Shown here: positions 54,500-61,864 of the stretch, in pieces
Numbering within the stretch: position 1 is the stretch's first letter
How the letters are laid out: every line of letters starts with the position of its first letter
Source: Chloroflexota bacterium
Lineage (GTDB): Bacteria; Chloroflexota; Anaerolineae; Anaerolineales; VGOW01
DNA: 64,000 nt
Assembly: GCA_016197225.1 (NCBI GenBank)
Contig: JACPWC010000056.1
Location: 1 to 64,000 of the forward strand
Direction: 5' to 3'
Position numbers and translations under genes: made by a program
The notes under the pieces: model-generated
The model's database searches: none
Told to the model about the DNA's origin: nothing
What the model saw: only the letters and a program-made list of their open reading frames with translations

Positions 54500-55591
54500 A
54501 TGCGCCTCGGTCTCGTCATCTACGGCTCGCTCGACACCATCTCCGGCGGCTACCTCTACGACCGGATGCTGGTCGAGTATTTGCGGCGGGCAGGCGACGA
54601 GGTCGAGATCATCTCTCTCCCCTGGCGAAATTATGCCCGGCATCTGACTGACAACTTTTCCTCATCGCTCATTGCCCGTCTGCAAAATGGTAACTTCGAC
54701 CTGCTGTTGCAGGACGAGTTGAATCATCCGTCGCTGTTCCGGCTCAACCGGCGCTTGCGCGGGCGCTATCCCCTCATTTCCATCGTTCATCATTTGCGCT
54801 CGTCCGAGGCGCGCCCGGCCTGGCAGAACGTTTTCTATCGCCAGATCGAAAGCCGCTATCTTGCCAACGTAGACGGTTTCATCTTCAATAGTCGGACGAC
54901 GCAGGGAGCAGTTGAAGACCTCCGGCCAGACCTCACAGGTCTCTCAAGACCTGTGAGGTCTTTAGTCGCTTACCCTGCCGCCAACCACATCCATCCCACC
55001 CTCACCGCCGACGACATTCGCGCCCGCGCCTGCCAGCCGGGGCCGCTGAGGCTGGTGTTCGTCGGCAACGTGATTCCGCGCAAAGGCCTGCACACGTTGT
55101 TGGCGGCGGTTGCCCGACTAGACGGCTACAGACACCAAGTGTCTGTAGCCGTTATCGGCAGTCTCACCGCCGACACCCATTACGCCCAAGCCATTCGCCG
55201 CCAGATCGAGCGCGACGGGCTTTCGGACAACGTCATTTTGCGCGGTTCGCTCGGCGAGGCTGAATTAGCGAGTGAATTTGCCCGCAGTCAGGTGCTGGTC
55301 GTGCCATCATCCTACGAAGGCTTTGGCATTGTGTATCTTGAGGGGATGGCGTTTGGCCTGCCGGCGATTGCGACGATGGCGGGCGCGGCAGGCGAAATCA
55401 TCACACACGGCGAGAACGGGTTTTTGATCGCGCCGGGTGACGTTGAAGTGCTGGCCGGTCACATTCAAACCTTGATGCGCGACCGTGAGCGGTTGGTCGT
55501 CATGGGCCTGTTGGCGTTGGAGCGTTATCGCGCTCATCCGACGTGGGAACAAAGCGCGGAAAGCATCCGAAATTTTTTGCGTCAATTCTGA
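54500..55591 (+). CDS. Glycosyltransferase family 4
   Basis: This 363-residue GT-B enzyme has GGYLYDRMLVEYLRRAGDEV (N-terminal acceptor domain), LVFVGNVIPRKGLHTLL (about 188) and the donor-site E-x7-E motif EGFGIVYLE (about 272-280). It presumably transfers a nucleotide-activated sugar. Two palindromic elements lie in frame inside it (54928-54961 encoding PDLTGLSRPVRS, and 55123-55151 encoding GYRHQVSVA), and the frame stays open. As the last gene after the ribA/PTPS series it may glycosylate the product of that pathway. No Shine-Dalgarno sequence precedes the ATG. Confidence 0.87.
   Translation: MRLGLVIYGSLDTISGGYLYDRMLVEYLRRAGDEVEIISLPWRNYARHLTDNFSSSLIARLQNGNFDLLLQDELNHPSLFRLNRRLRGRYPLISIVHHLRSSEARPAWQNVFYRQIESRYLANVDGFIFNSRTTQGAVEDLRPDLTGLSRPVRSLVAYPAANHIHPTLTADDIRARACQPGPLRLVFVGNVIPRKGLHTLLAAVARLDGYRHQVSVAVIGSLTADTHYAQAIRRQIERDGLSDNVILRGSLGEAELASEFARSQVLVVPSSYEGFGIVYLEGMAFGLPAIATMAGAAGEIITHGENGFLIAPGDVEVLAGHIQTLMRDRERLVVMGLLALERYRAHPTWEQSAESIRNFLRQF
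54928..54961. repeat. In-frame palindrome in the GT4 gene, ACCTCACAGG family
   Basis: AGACCTCACAGGTCT (54928-54942) and AGACCTGTGAGGTCT (54947-54961): perfect 15-bp arms, four-base loop. Same family as the intergenic element at 52275-52321. Confidence 0.85.
55123..55151. repeat. Second in-frame palindrome in the GT4 gene
   Basis: CGGCTACAGACAC (55123-55135), CAA, GTGTCTGTAGCCG (55139-55151): perfect 13-bp arms. Confidence 0.8.
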
Positions 55592-55620
55592 TTCGCCATT
55601 TATACGTGACCGTCCCTACT

Positions 55621-56517
55621 TCACCGGTCGCCGACAAGCAAGGTTTCCCACGAGATTGGCGGCGACTCGATCAGCTTTTGCGCTTCGGTGGTGACGGCGC
55701 GAGTGATGGCAGAGGCGTTTGGGTTGGCGGCAACCAAATCGGCGGCGAGGAGGGGCGGGCCAAAAGCCACGCGGGCAACTACACTTTGGTAAGCCGGAAC
55801 CATGATCTGCAACATGGCGGCCATGCGCTCGCGGCCACGGGGCGTTCGGCGCAGGCGGGTGAGCGGGTGGTGTTGGGCCGCCGCCGAGACCACGCCGCTG
55901 ACGATGGCCGGAATGATTCGAGTCTGCGGGGCGAGACGGGCGAACAGGGCAATGCTCTCCGACCACTTTTGCAAAGACTCAACCGCGCCCGGCGCGACGG
56001 CAGGATCAGGTTCGATCTCGCCCGCCGGGAAGGTGAGCACCGCCCCGCCCTGCCGCAGGTGAGTCACGGCGGCGCGGATGACGGGCATCTTGTCGGCGCT
56101 CTCGGCGGTTGGCACGTAAATCATCTGGCGGCTGACGTTGGGCAGGGCTTGCAGGAAAGGCCGGTCGTTGGCGATGACGCGCAGGTCGGCGCGGGGCAGG
56201 CTGGCGAAGAGGGAGATGGTGTCGGCCATGCCGGGGTGGTTGGAGAGGATGAGGGCCGGGCCGGTCGGCGGCACGTTCTCGCGCCCGGCGGCTTCGAGCC
56301 TTCGCGCCACGCGCTTGAGCAACCACTCCGAGCCGCCGACCAGGCTCTTCTCGCTTACCACTTTATCAAAAGTAGTGATGAGGCGGGCAAAGCCTCGGGC
56401 CGGCAACCAAACCGCCCCCCGCAAGAGGCGGTTGCCCCGGAGCCTGTCGGCCAGACCGACAGAGTCAAACATGTCGTCAATGTTGATTTCGGTAAGCGTC
56501 TCAAAGTGGGTCATCAT
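55621..56517 (-). CDS. PlsC-like 1-acylglycerol-3-phosphate acyltransferase
   Basis: This 298-residue acyltransferase has the HX4D catalytic motif in SNHPGMAD (about 91-98), motif III FPAGEIEP (in place of FPEGTRS) and RIIPAIVSGVV. It probably acylates a glycerophospholipid precursor. It is convergent with the GT4 gene and divergent from the hydrolase at 56622. TACAAT on the minus strand at 56545-56540 is a likely -10, giving a short leader. Confidence 0.82.
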   Translation of the reverse strand: MMTHFETLTEINIDDMFDSVGLADRLRGNRLLRGAVWLPARGFARLITTFDKVVSEKSLVGGSEWLLKRVARRLEAAGRENVPPTGPALILSNHPGMADTISLFASLPRADLRVIANDRPFLQALPNVSRQMIYVPTAESADKMPVIRAAVTHLRQGGAVLTFPAGEIEPDPAVAPGAVESLQKWSESIALFARLAPQTRIIPAIVSGVVSAAAQHHPLTRLRRTPRGRERMAAMLQIMVPAYQSVVARVAFGPPLLAADLVAANPNASAITRAVTTEAQKLIESPPISWETLLVGDR

Positions 56518-56609
56518 CAGCAGTACCTGTGTCCGGCAGATTGTATCTTAACCTCACTTTGCGCCACATCTGCGAGTTAATTGCAAGCCAGCCTTACGCC
56601 AAACGTTTC

Positions 56610-56615
56610 TACAAT
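56610..56615 (+). promoter_or_regulatory. -10 box giving a leaderless hydrolase mRNA
   Basis: TACAAT, six bases, then GTG 56622. No Shine-Dalgarno sequence. Confidence 0.6.
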
Positions 56616-56621
56616 AGTGGC

Positions 56622-58076
56622 GTGCCAATCCACAACATCAATGGTCAGCAAATTCATGCCGTGCACGAGGGCAAGCCGGGCCGCCAGGTGGCGCTGTTGA
56701 TTCACGGCTGGTCGAGTTCGTGGTACGCCATGTCGCCGCTCATGCCGATGCTGGCTCAACGCTTTTCGTGCATCGCCGTAGACTTGCCGGGTTACGGCGA
56801 GTCGCCGCCTTTGCCCAAGCGAGCCACGATTCCTGATTACGCCGAACTGTTGGCTAAGCTGATCGAGGAAGTGAGCGACGGGCCGGTGGTGTTGATCGGC
56901 CACTCGATGGGCGGCATGATCAGCGCCACCCTGGCCATGCGCTACCCGGTGCTGGTGGAGCGCATCGTGATGCTGTGCCCGACCATCAGCGGCAAACTCT
57001 CCAACTACATCAACATTTTTGTTTCGCCGATTACGCTGATGGAGCGATTCGGGCTGGGCAGTGTCATCGTGTCGGCGACCGAGAAAATAGTGGTGGGCAT
57101 CACCGATCAGTTGATGCGTCCGGCCTCCTTTTCTGAACGCACCGGAATCACCCAGCAGGATTACATGCGTTTGCGGGCCGACGCCCGCCGCCCCGGCCAG
57201 GGCCGGGTGCGGGCCGAATGTTTTGGCGCGATGCGGGCCAACAATCTGGTTGGCAAGATTGGCAAGGTGGAGCCGCCGGCGCTGGTGATCTGGGGCGCGG
57301 AGGACAACACCGTGCCGCTGCGCGACGCCAGCGTGATCGCCGACGAGTGGCCCAACGCCGATTTGCGCATCATTCCCAAAGCCGGCCACTGGCCGCACTT
57401 TGAGACTCCCGATGCCACCCGCCGCCTGGTGGCGGCCTTCCTCGGTTTGCCCCTCATGAGCAGTGAACTCAACAAGCAGGTGGACGACAACAGCCTGAAG
57501 GTTATCAACGAAGTGGCGCAGTTTTTGGCCCACTCGGATGTGGGCAACAACTTGAACCAGCCCCAGCGCACCCGGCTGGCGGCGCAGTGCCAGCAGAAGA
57601 TGTACCGCGCCGGCGACACCATCGTGAGCATCAAAGATGGCGGCAACGCCATGTACATCGTTCAGGATGGAACAGTGGAAGTGTGGAGCGACCCGGAGAA
57701 TCCGGGGCAAGCGCCGAAGAACCTGAAACACGTTGCCAGCCTGACTCCCGGCCAGATCACCGGCGAGCTGGCGATGCTGGACGGCGGCATGAGAAGCGCC
57801 GACTTGCGCGCCGGGCCGCAGGGCGCGACCATGCTTCTGCTGGAACGTGAGCGGTTGCTGGCTTTGTGCGAAGACGATTCGACTCTCGGCTCGCGTGTGC
57901 TGTGGAATATTGCTACAGCAATGGCTTTACGAGTGCGGTTTATTTTGTGGCAGTTGCAAAGAGCGTTACAGAAGGCGAACCAGGCGGGGGTTTCGATGGA
58001 TACTGCGCCGAGGTCGTCATACCAGAATCAGGCTTCGCCGAGTGAGAAAGCGCAGAAGGTTGTGAGAACGCCGTGA
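56622..58076 (+). CDS. Alpha/beta hydrolase fused to a cyclic-nucleotide-binding domain
   Basis: This 484-residue protein has an N-terminal alpha/beta hydrolase (about 1-280) with LIHGWSSSW, nucleophile elbow IGHSMGGM, acid in WGAEDNTVP and His in AGHWPHFE. A CAP-like cNMP-binding domain (about 315-430) follows, with YRAGDTIVSIKDGGNAMYIVQ, ITGELAMLDGGMRSADL and the conserved Arg in the phosphate cassette. The hydrolase may be switched by cAMP or a related nucleotide (inference). GTG 56622 was chosen over an in-frame start at 56529 because a TACAAT box sits six bases before it. Confidence 0.85.
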   Translation: MPIHNINGQQIHAVHEGKPGRQVALLIHGWSSSWYAMSPLMPMLAQRFSCIAVDLPGYGESPPLPKRATIPDYAELLAKLIEEVSDGPVVLIGHSMGGMISATLAMRYPVLVERIVMLCPTISGKLSNYINIFVSPITLMERFGLGSVIVSATEKIVVGITDQLMRPASFSERTGITQQDYMRLRADARRPGQGRVRAECFGAMRANNLVGKIGKVEPPALVIWGAEDNTVPLRDASVIADEWPNADLRIIPKAGHWPHFETPDATRRLVAAFLGLPLMSSELNKQVDDNSLKVINEVAQFLAHSDVGNNLNQPQRTRLAAQCQQKMYRAGDTIVSIKDGGNAMYIVQDGTVEVWSDPENPGQAPKNLKHVASLTPGQITGELAMLDGGMRSADLRAGPQGATMLLLERERLLALCEDDSTLGSRVLWNIATAMALRVRFILWQLQRALQKANQAGVSMDTAPRSSYQNQASPSEKAQKVVRTP

Positions 58077-58087
58077 GGCTCTCGGTC

Positions 58088-58165
58088 AACGAATGGGCAA
58101 CCGCTTCGCGTAAACGAATGTCCGCCTCCTGCATTCGTTTGTAAAGTGTATTCGTTGTCCAGCAA
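58088..58165. repeat. Low-complexity inverted repeat (ACGAATG/CATTCGT words)
   Basis: AACGAATG at 58088-58095 and 58113-58120 face CATTCGTTT at 58132-58140 and TATTCGTT at 58149-58156. It lies between the hydrolase-cNMP gene and the nitrilase promoter. Confidence 0.6.
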
Positions 58166-58173
58166 ATCTGGCG

Positions 58174-58179
58174 TACAAT
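58174..58179 (+). promoter_or_regulatory. -10 box giving a leaderless nitrilase mRNA
   Basis: TACAAT, seven bases, then ATG 58187. No Shine-Dalgarno sequence. Confidence 0.6.
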
Positions 58180-58186
58180 CGCCCTC

Positions 58187-59200
58187 ATGCGCGCCGCCGC
58201 CATTCAATTCTTCGCCACCCCGTTTGACCTCAACCGCAATCTGCAAACCGCCGAGCGCCTGATTCGCCAGGCCGCGTCGCAAGGCGCGCACGTCGTCGTC
58301 CTGCCCGAACTGTTCAACACCGGCTATGTCTACAACAAACGCCTGCCTGCCGCCGCGGAGAGTGGCGATGGGCCGACTCTGCGCTGGCTCACTTCACTGA
58401 GCGCCGAACTCAATATCATCATCGCCGGGACGCTGTTGTTGCGTGAGCAGACTTCCGAAGTCTTGGAGACTTCGGAAGTCTATAACTCGGAAGTCTATAA
58501 CGTGTTCATGCTGGCCGAGCCGGGCGGCAAAATTCATCGCTACCGCAAGCAATACCCGTTTCTGTGGGAGCACTGCTACTTTGAGGCCGGGCGTGGGCCG
58601 CTCATCGCCGAAACGGCATTAGGCCGAATCGGGCTGATGGTCTGCTGGGACATCGCTCACGACAAAGTTTGGGAGCAGTATCGCGGCAAAGTGGACGTGA
58701 TGCTGATCGCGTCGTCGCCGCCGCGCTTTCATCGGGCCGTGCTCAACTTCCCGCTGGGCAAGAAGGTGTATCTGGCCGAGATGATGCCGACGCTCCTGCG
58801 CCAGCGCGAGGCGATTGACCGCTGGTATTTTGAGGACGTAGCAAGCCGCGCCGCGTGGCTCGGGTCGCCCGTCGTTCATGCCGTCATGGCCGGCCGGTTC
58901 GTCACCGAGATTCCGTTTCCGCGTTTGAGCTTTTGGCTGGGAGCGCTCATGCGGCCCAGGTTGTGGCCGTTGGCCGGGCAGGCGCATCTCGCCACCCTTC
59001 GGGCCACGTTCTACGGCACGAGCGCGGTTTTCGATTCGCAAGGCGGAACGTTGGCGCGAGTGGAGGGGGAAGAGGGAATCGCAGTGGCTGACGTTTCCCC
59101 TGCGAGCGGCGGCGGCCCCGTCACTCAAACGGGAGTTATCAAAGTTCCGGCGCAGTTGAGGGTGATGGAAGCGTTGATGAAGGTGTGGGCGAGGAGGTGA
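58187..59200 (+). CDS. Nitrilase-superfamily carbon-nitrogen hydrolase
   Basis: This 337-residue protein has the Glu-Lys-Cys triad: Glu in VVLPELFNTGY (about 40), Lys in HRYRKQYPF (about 121), Cys in GLMVCWDIAH (about 150). It probably hydrolyses an amide (omega-amidase or N-carbamoyl type). It is longer than the usual 260-290 aa. A palindrome and a tandem 15-bp repeat (58449-58501) are inserted in frame around residues 88-105, encoding a TSEVLETSEVYNSEVYN-type stretch just before the conserved YNVFML strand. Confidence 0.86.
   Translation: MRAAAIQFFATPFDLNRNLQTAERLIRQAASQGAHVVVLPELFNTGYVYNKRLPAAAESGDGPTLRWLTSLSAELNIIIAGTLLLREQTSEVLETSEVYNSEVYNVFMLAEPGGKIHRYRKQYPFLWEHCYFEAGRGPLIAETALGRIGLMVCWDIAHDKVWEQYRGKVDVMLIASSPPRFHRAVLNFPLGKKVYLAEMMPTLLRQREAIDRWYFEDVASRAAWLGSPVVHAVMAGRFVTEIPFPRLSFWLGALMRPRLWPLAGQAHLATLRATFYGTSAVFDSQGGTLARVEGEEGIAVADVSPASGGGPVTQTGVIKVPAQLRVMEALMKVWARR
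58449..58501. repeat. In-frame palindrome plus tandem repeat in the nitrilase gene
   Basis: AGACTTCCGAAGTCT (58449-58463) and AGACTTCGGAAGTCT (58467-58481) are perfect 15-bp arms with loop TGG. TCGGAAGTCTATAAC then occurs twice in tandem (58472-58486, 58487-58501). The frame is kept. Confidence 0.85.
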
Positions 59201-59204
59201 CAAC

Positions 59205-59261
59205 GGATTTGGGGAATTGAGCGGATGTCCAGTTGCCCGGTGTACAATTCTCCCCAAATCC
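59205..59261. repeat. Inverted repeat around the ABC ATPase promoter
   Basis: GGATTTGGGGA (59205-59215) pairs with TCCCCAAATCC (59251-59261). A TACAAT -10-like box (59243-59248) lies inside, 24 bases before the ATG at 59273. Confidence 0.6.
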
Positions 59262-59272
59262 CCATACTCACC

Positions 59273-60025
59273 ATGCCCCCTATCCTCTCCATCCACCACC
59301 TTACCCTCACCTACTCAAACGGCGACGACAACCTGTTGGCGCTGACCAACCTTTCATTTGACGTGGCCCTCGGCGAATTCCTGTGCATTGTCGGGCCGTC
59401 GGGTTGCGGCAAGAGCAGTTTGCTCAAGGTGCTGGCCGGGCTTCGCCAGCCAACGTCGGGGCAGGTGACGTTTGAAGGCCAACCACTCACCGGCCCGCGC
59501 GAGGGCATTGGCCTGGTGTTCCAGAAAGCCAACCTCATGCCCTGGCGCACCGTCCTGCAAAACATCACCCTGCCGCTCGAACTTGAGGGCATGGACGCCG
59601 GCAAAGCTCGCGCCCGGGCTGAAGAGTTGATCGAACTGGTGGGCCTGAGCGGCTTTGAGCATACACGCCCGCGCCACCTCTCCGGCGGCATGGAGCAGAG
59701 AGTCGCCATCGCCCGCGCCCTCGTTCACCGGCCCAACGTGCTCCTGCTCGACGAGCCGTTCGGCGCGCTCGACGCCCTCACTCGCGAACGCATGGGCCTC
59801 GAACTTCTGCGAATCTGGGATCGTTATCGCAAGACCGTCGTCATGGTCACCCACTCGATCTCCGAAGCCGTCTTCCTGGCCGACCGGGTTCTGGTCTTCA
59901 CCCAGCGCCCCGGTTCCATTCGCGCCGACCTGCCCGTGCCGCTTCCCCGCCCGCGCGCGCTGGCCCAAACCTACTCGCCCGCATTCGGCGAACTGGCAAC
60001 GCAAATTCGCGCCGCGATTGAATGA
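59273..60025 (+). CDS. ABC transporter ATP-binding protein (NrtD/SsuB/TauB type)
   Basis: This 250-residue ATPase has Walker A GPSGCGKSS (about 43-51), Q-loop LVFQKANLMPW, signature LSGGMEQRVAIARAL (about 136-150), Walker B LLLDEPFGALD and switch His VTHSI. The NLMPWRT sequence is typical of importers for nitrate, sulfonate or taurine and of thiamine-precursor systems. No permease or binding-protein gene is adjacent, so it is an orphan ATPase here. ATG 59273 was preferred over an in-frame ATG at 59225, which lies in the repeat and before the -10 box. Confidence 0.9.
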   Translation: MPPILSIHHLTLTYSNGDDNLLALTNLSFDVALGEFLCIVGPSGCGKSSLLKVLAGLRQPTSGQVTFEGQPLTGPREGIGLVFQKANLMPWRTVLQNITLPLELEGMDAGKARARAEELIELVGLSGFEHTRPRHLSGGMEQRVAIARALVHRPNVLLLDEPFGALDALTRERMGLELLRIWDRYRKTVVMVTHSISEAVFLADRVLVFTQRPGSIRADLPVPLPRPRALAQTYSPAFGELATQIRAAIE

Positions 60026-60051
60026 CGGCAAGCCCCATTTTCTTTTCTGTG

Positions 60052-60057
60052 TATAAT
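60052..60057 (+). promoter_or_regulatory. -10 box for the parvulin lipoprotein gene
   Basis: TATAAT, giving a leader of about 15-20 nt that includes CGGAG before GTG 60080. Confidence 0.6.
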
Positions 60058-60079
60058 CCTGACACTTTCGGAGAATTCA

Positions 60080-60991
60080 GTGCGCTATCTTCTAATTTTG
60101 CTTTTGATTCCAGTTTTAGCCGCCGCGTGCGGGGAAGCAGAAAACACTCCCACCCCCGCGAACGGCGGCCCCACCCCGGTTTCGGTGATAGCTACCCCCA
60201 TTCCAGAGCCGACCGTCACCCCGATTCCTCAAGCCGCCACCGTCAACGGTCAACCCATTTACCTCAACGATTATCAAAACGAAGTCGCCCGGTTTGAAGC
60301 CGGGGTTGCCAGCCTGGGACGCGACCTTTCGCAGGAAGGCGATTACCGCCAGCGCGTGCTGGACGCCTTGATTGACAAGACTCTGATTCTGCAAGCCGCC
60401 GCCGCCGCCGGAATCACGCTAACCGATGTTGAGGTTCAGGCCGCCTACGACCAGGCGGTGGCCGAGCGCGGCGGGCAGGCCCAGTTCGATGCCTGGCTGG
60501 CCGCCAACCTGTACACCGCCGACCAGTTCCGGGCCGAACTGCGCGATGGCATCCTCACCGCCGCCGTTCAGTCGCAAATTGCAGATGCCGTGCCGAACGA
60601 CGTGGAGCAGGTTCACGCCCGGCACATTCTCGTCGCCACCATCGAAGAAACTAATCTGGTGTTGGCCGACCTGGGCGCTGGCGCGGATTTTGCAACCCTA
60701 GCGGTAGAACGCTCGCTCGATCAAAGCTCGCGCATCAACGGCGGCGACCTGGGCTGGTTCCCGCCGACCGGCCTGACCGTGAAAGAGGTTGCCGACGCCG
60801 CCTTCAGCCTGCAACCCGGCGAGACCAGCGGCGTCGTTCAAAGCCAGTTGGGCTATCATATCGTGCAGACACTTGAACGTGGCCTCCATCCGCTTTCGCC
60901 GGCGGCCAGAGCGTTTTTGCAACAACAGGCGCTCGACGCCTGGCGCGCCGACTTGCGAGCCAAAGCCGCTGTTGAAATGTTTGTGCCGTAG
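60080..60991 (+). CDS. PrsA/SurA-like parvulin peptidyl-prolyl isomerase, lipoprotein
   Basis: This 303-residue exported foldase has a signal peptide with lipobox LAAAC (Cys about 17), a Thr/Pro linker, a SurA-like N-terminal helical region (about 60-170) and a parvulin domain (about 175-275). The parvulin domain has QVHARHILVAT, GADFATLAVERSLD, GGDLGWFPP and GYHIVQTLERG. It helps folding of exported proteins at the membrane surface. The start is GTG 60080 with CGGAG upstream. Confidence 0.9.
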   Translation: MRYLLILLLIPVLAAACGEAENTPTPANGGPTPVSVIATPIPEPTVTPIPQAATVNGQPIYLNDYQNEVARFEAGVASLGRDLSQEGDYRQRVLDALIDKTLILQAAAAAGITLTDVEVQAAYDQAVAERGGQAQFDAWLAANLYTADQFRAELRDGILTAAVQSQIADAVPNDVEQVHARHILVATIEETNLVLADLGAGADFATLAVERSLDQSSRINGGDLGWFPPTGLTVKEVADAAFSLQPGETSGVVQSQLGYHIVQTLERGLHPLSPAARAFLQQQALDAWRADLRAKAAVEMFVP

Positions 60992-61002
60992 GAGTTCCTG
61001 TT

Positions 61003-61797
61003 ATGGGTCATCGTGGATCAGTCATCGTCAATCTATTCACCGTATTAATTTTAGCCGGCACGGTGGTGATGGGCCTCTATTTTTTTGTTATTCTTCTCAG
61101 CCCGTCCATCTTTCTCAACCCGTTCCCGCCGTCCACCCTTCCAGCCATTGCTGTCCTGCCCAGCGTAACGCCGGCCCCGCCCACGTCAATCGTTCCAACC
61201 TTCCCGCCCCTGTTTACACCCACACCCACCTTCACCAGCACCCAGCCGCGCCCTTCGGCTACCTTCACCCCCGGCAGTGAGGCCACCACTCCTGCGCCTG
61301 ACATTACCGCCAGCGACGTTACGGAAGTGACCGCCGCGCCCGGCAATACCGAAACCTTCACGCCCACGCCGACTCCCACCGATACACCTTCCGGACCAAC
61401 ACCCACACCCAGCAGGACTCGTTCGGCCTTCCCCTTCACCGCGCAGGAGAATGCGCCAATACCCGTGCAGAATTTTGCCAACTCGGCCGGCTGTAACTGG
61501 ATGGGCATCGCCGGGCAGGCCTTAGGCCTGCCGCCAGGCGGCAACCCGATAGTTGGCCTCATCGTCCACCTCGAGGGCGGCGGTTTGAATGCCGACGCCT
61601 TCACCGGAAGCAAGACGGCTTACGGCCCGGCCGGCTACGAATTCTTCCTCAACAATCACGTAGTGCAGACGACGGGCGAGTATAAAGTGCAATTGCTCGA
61701 CACCAGCGGCACACCTCTCTCCGACTTCGTCATCGTCAACACCTTTGCCGACTGCAGCAAGAACCTGCTGTTGGTGAACTTCGTGCAGAACCACTAA
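61003..61797 (+). CDS. Membrane-anchored protein with Pro/Thr linker, unknown function
   Basis: This 264-residue protein has one N-terminal membrane helix (VNLFTVLILAGTVVMGLYFFVILL), a long Pro/Thr-rich spacer (about 45-145) and a C-terminal exported domain of about 105 residues. The domain has two Cys (SAGCNWMG and ADCSKN) that may pair, and beta-strand-like segments (NPIVGLIVHLEGGG, GEYKVQLLD), suggesting an Ig-like fold. AGGAG precedes the ATG. It follows the parvulin gene by 11 nt, so it may be a client or partner. Confidence 0.75.
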   Translation: MGHRGSVIVNLFTVLILAGTVVMGLYFFVILLSPSIFLNPFPPSTLPAIAVLPSVTPAPPTSIVPTFPPLFTPTPTFTSTQPRPSATFTPGSEATTPAPDITASDVTEVTAAPGNTETFTPTPTPTDTPSGPTPTPSRTRSAFPFTAQENAPIPVQNFANSAGCNWMGIAGQALGLPPGGNPIVGLIVHLEGGGLNADAFTGSKTAYGPAGYEFFLNNHVVQTTGEYKVQLLDTSGTPLSDFVIVNTFADCSKNLLLVNFVQNH

Positions 61798-61815
61798 CTT
61801 CAGTGAGCAGTGGAC

Positions 61816-61854
61816 AGTGAACAGTGGCCGGCTGTTTACCGGCCACTGTTCACT
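61816..61854. repeat. Perfect inverted repeat (AGTGAACAGTGG)
   Basis: AGTGAACAGTGGCCGG (61816-61831) pairs with CCGGCCACTGTTCACT (61839-61854): 16-bp arms, seven-base loop. Further GTGAGCAGTGGACAGTG words lie on the left. Confidence 0.85.
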
Positions 61855-61864
61855 AACCACTACC

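Noticed and set aside
59225-59272. Upstream ATG (59225) for the ABC ATPase
   Set aside because: It precedes the likely -10 box and lies in an inverted repeat. The conserved protein begins at 59273.
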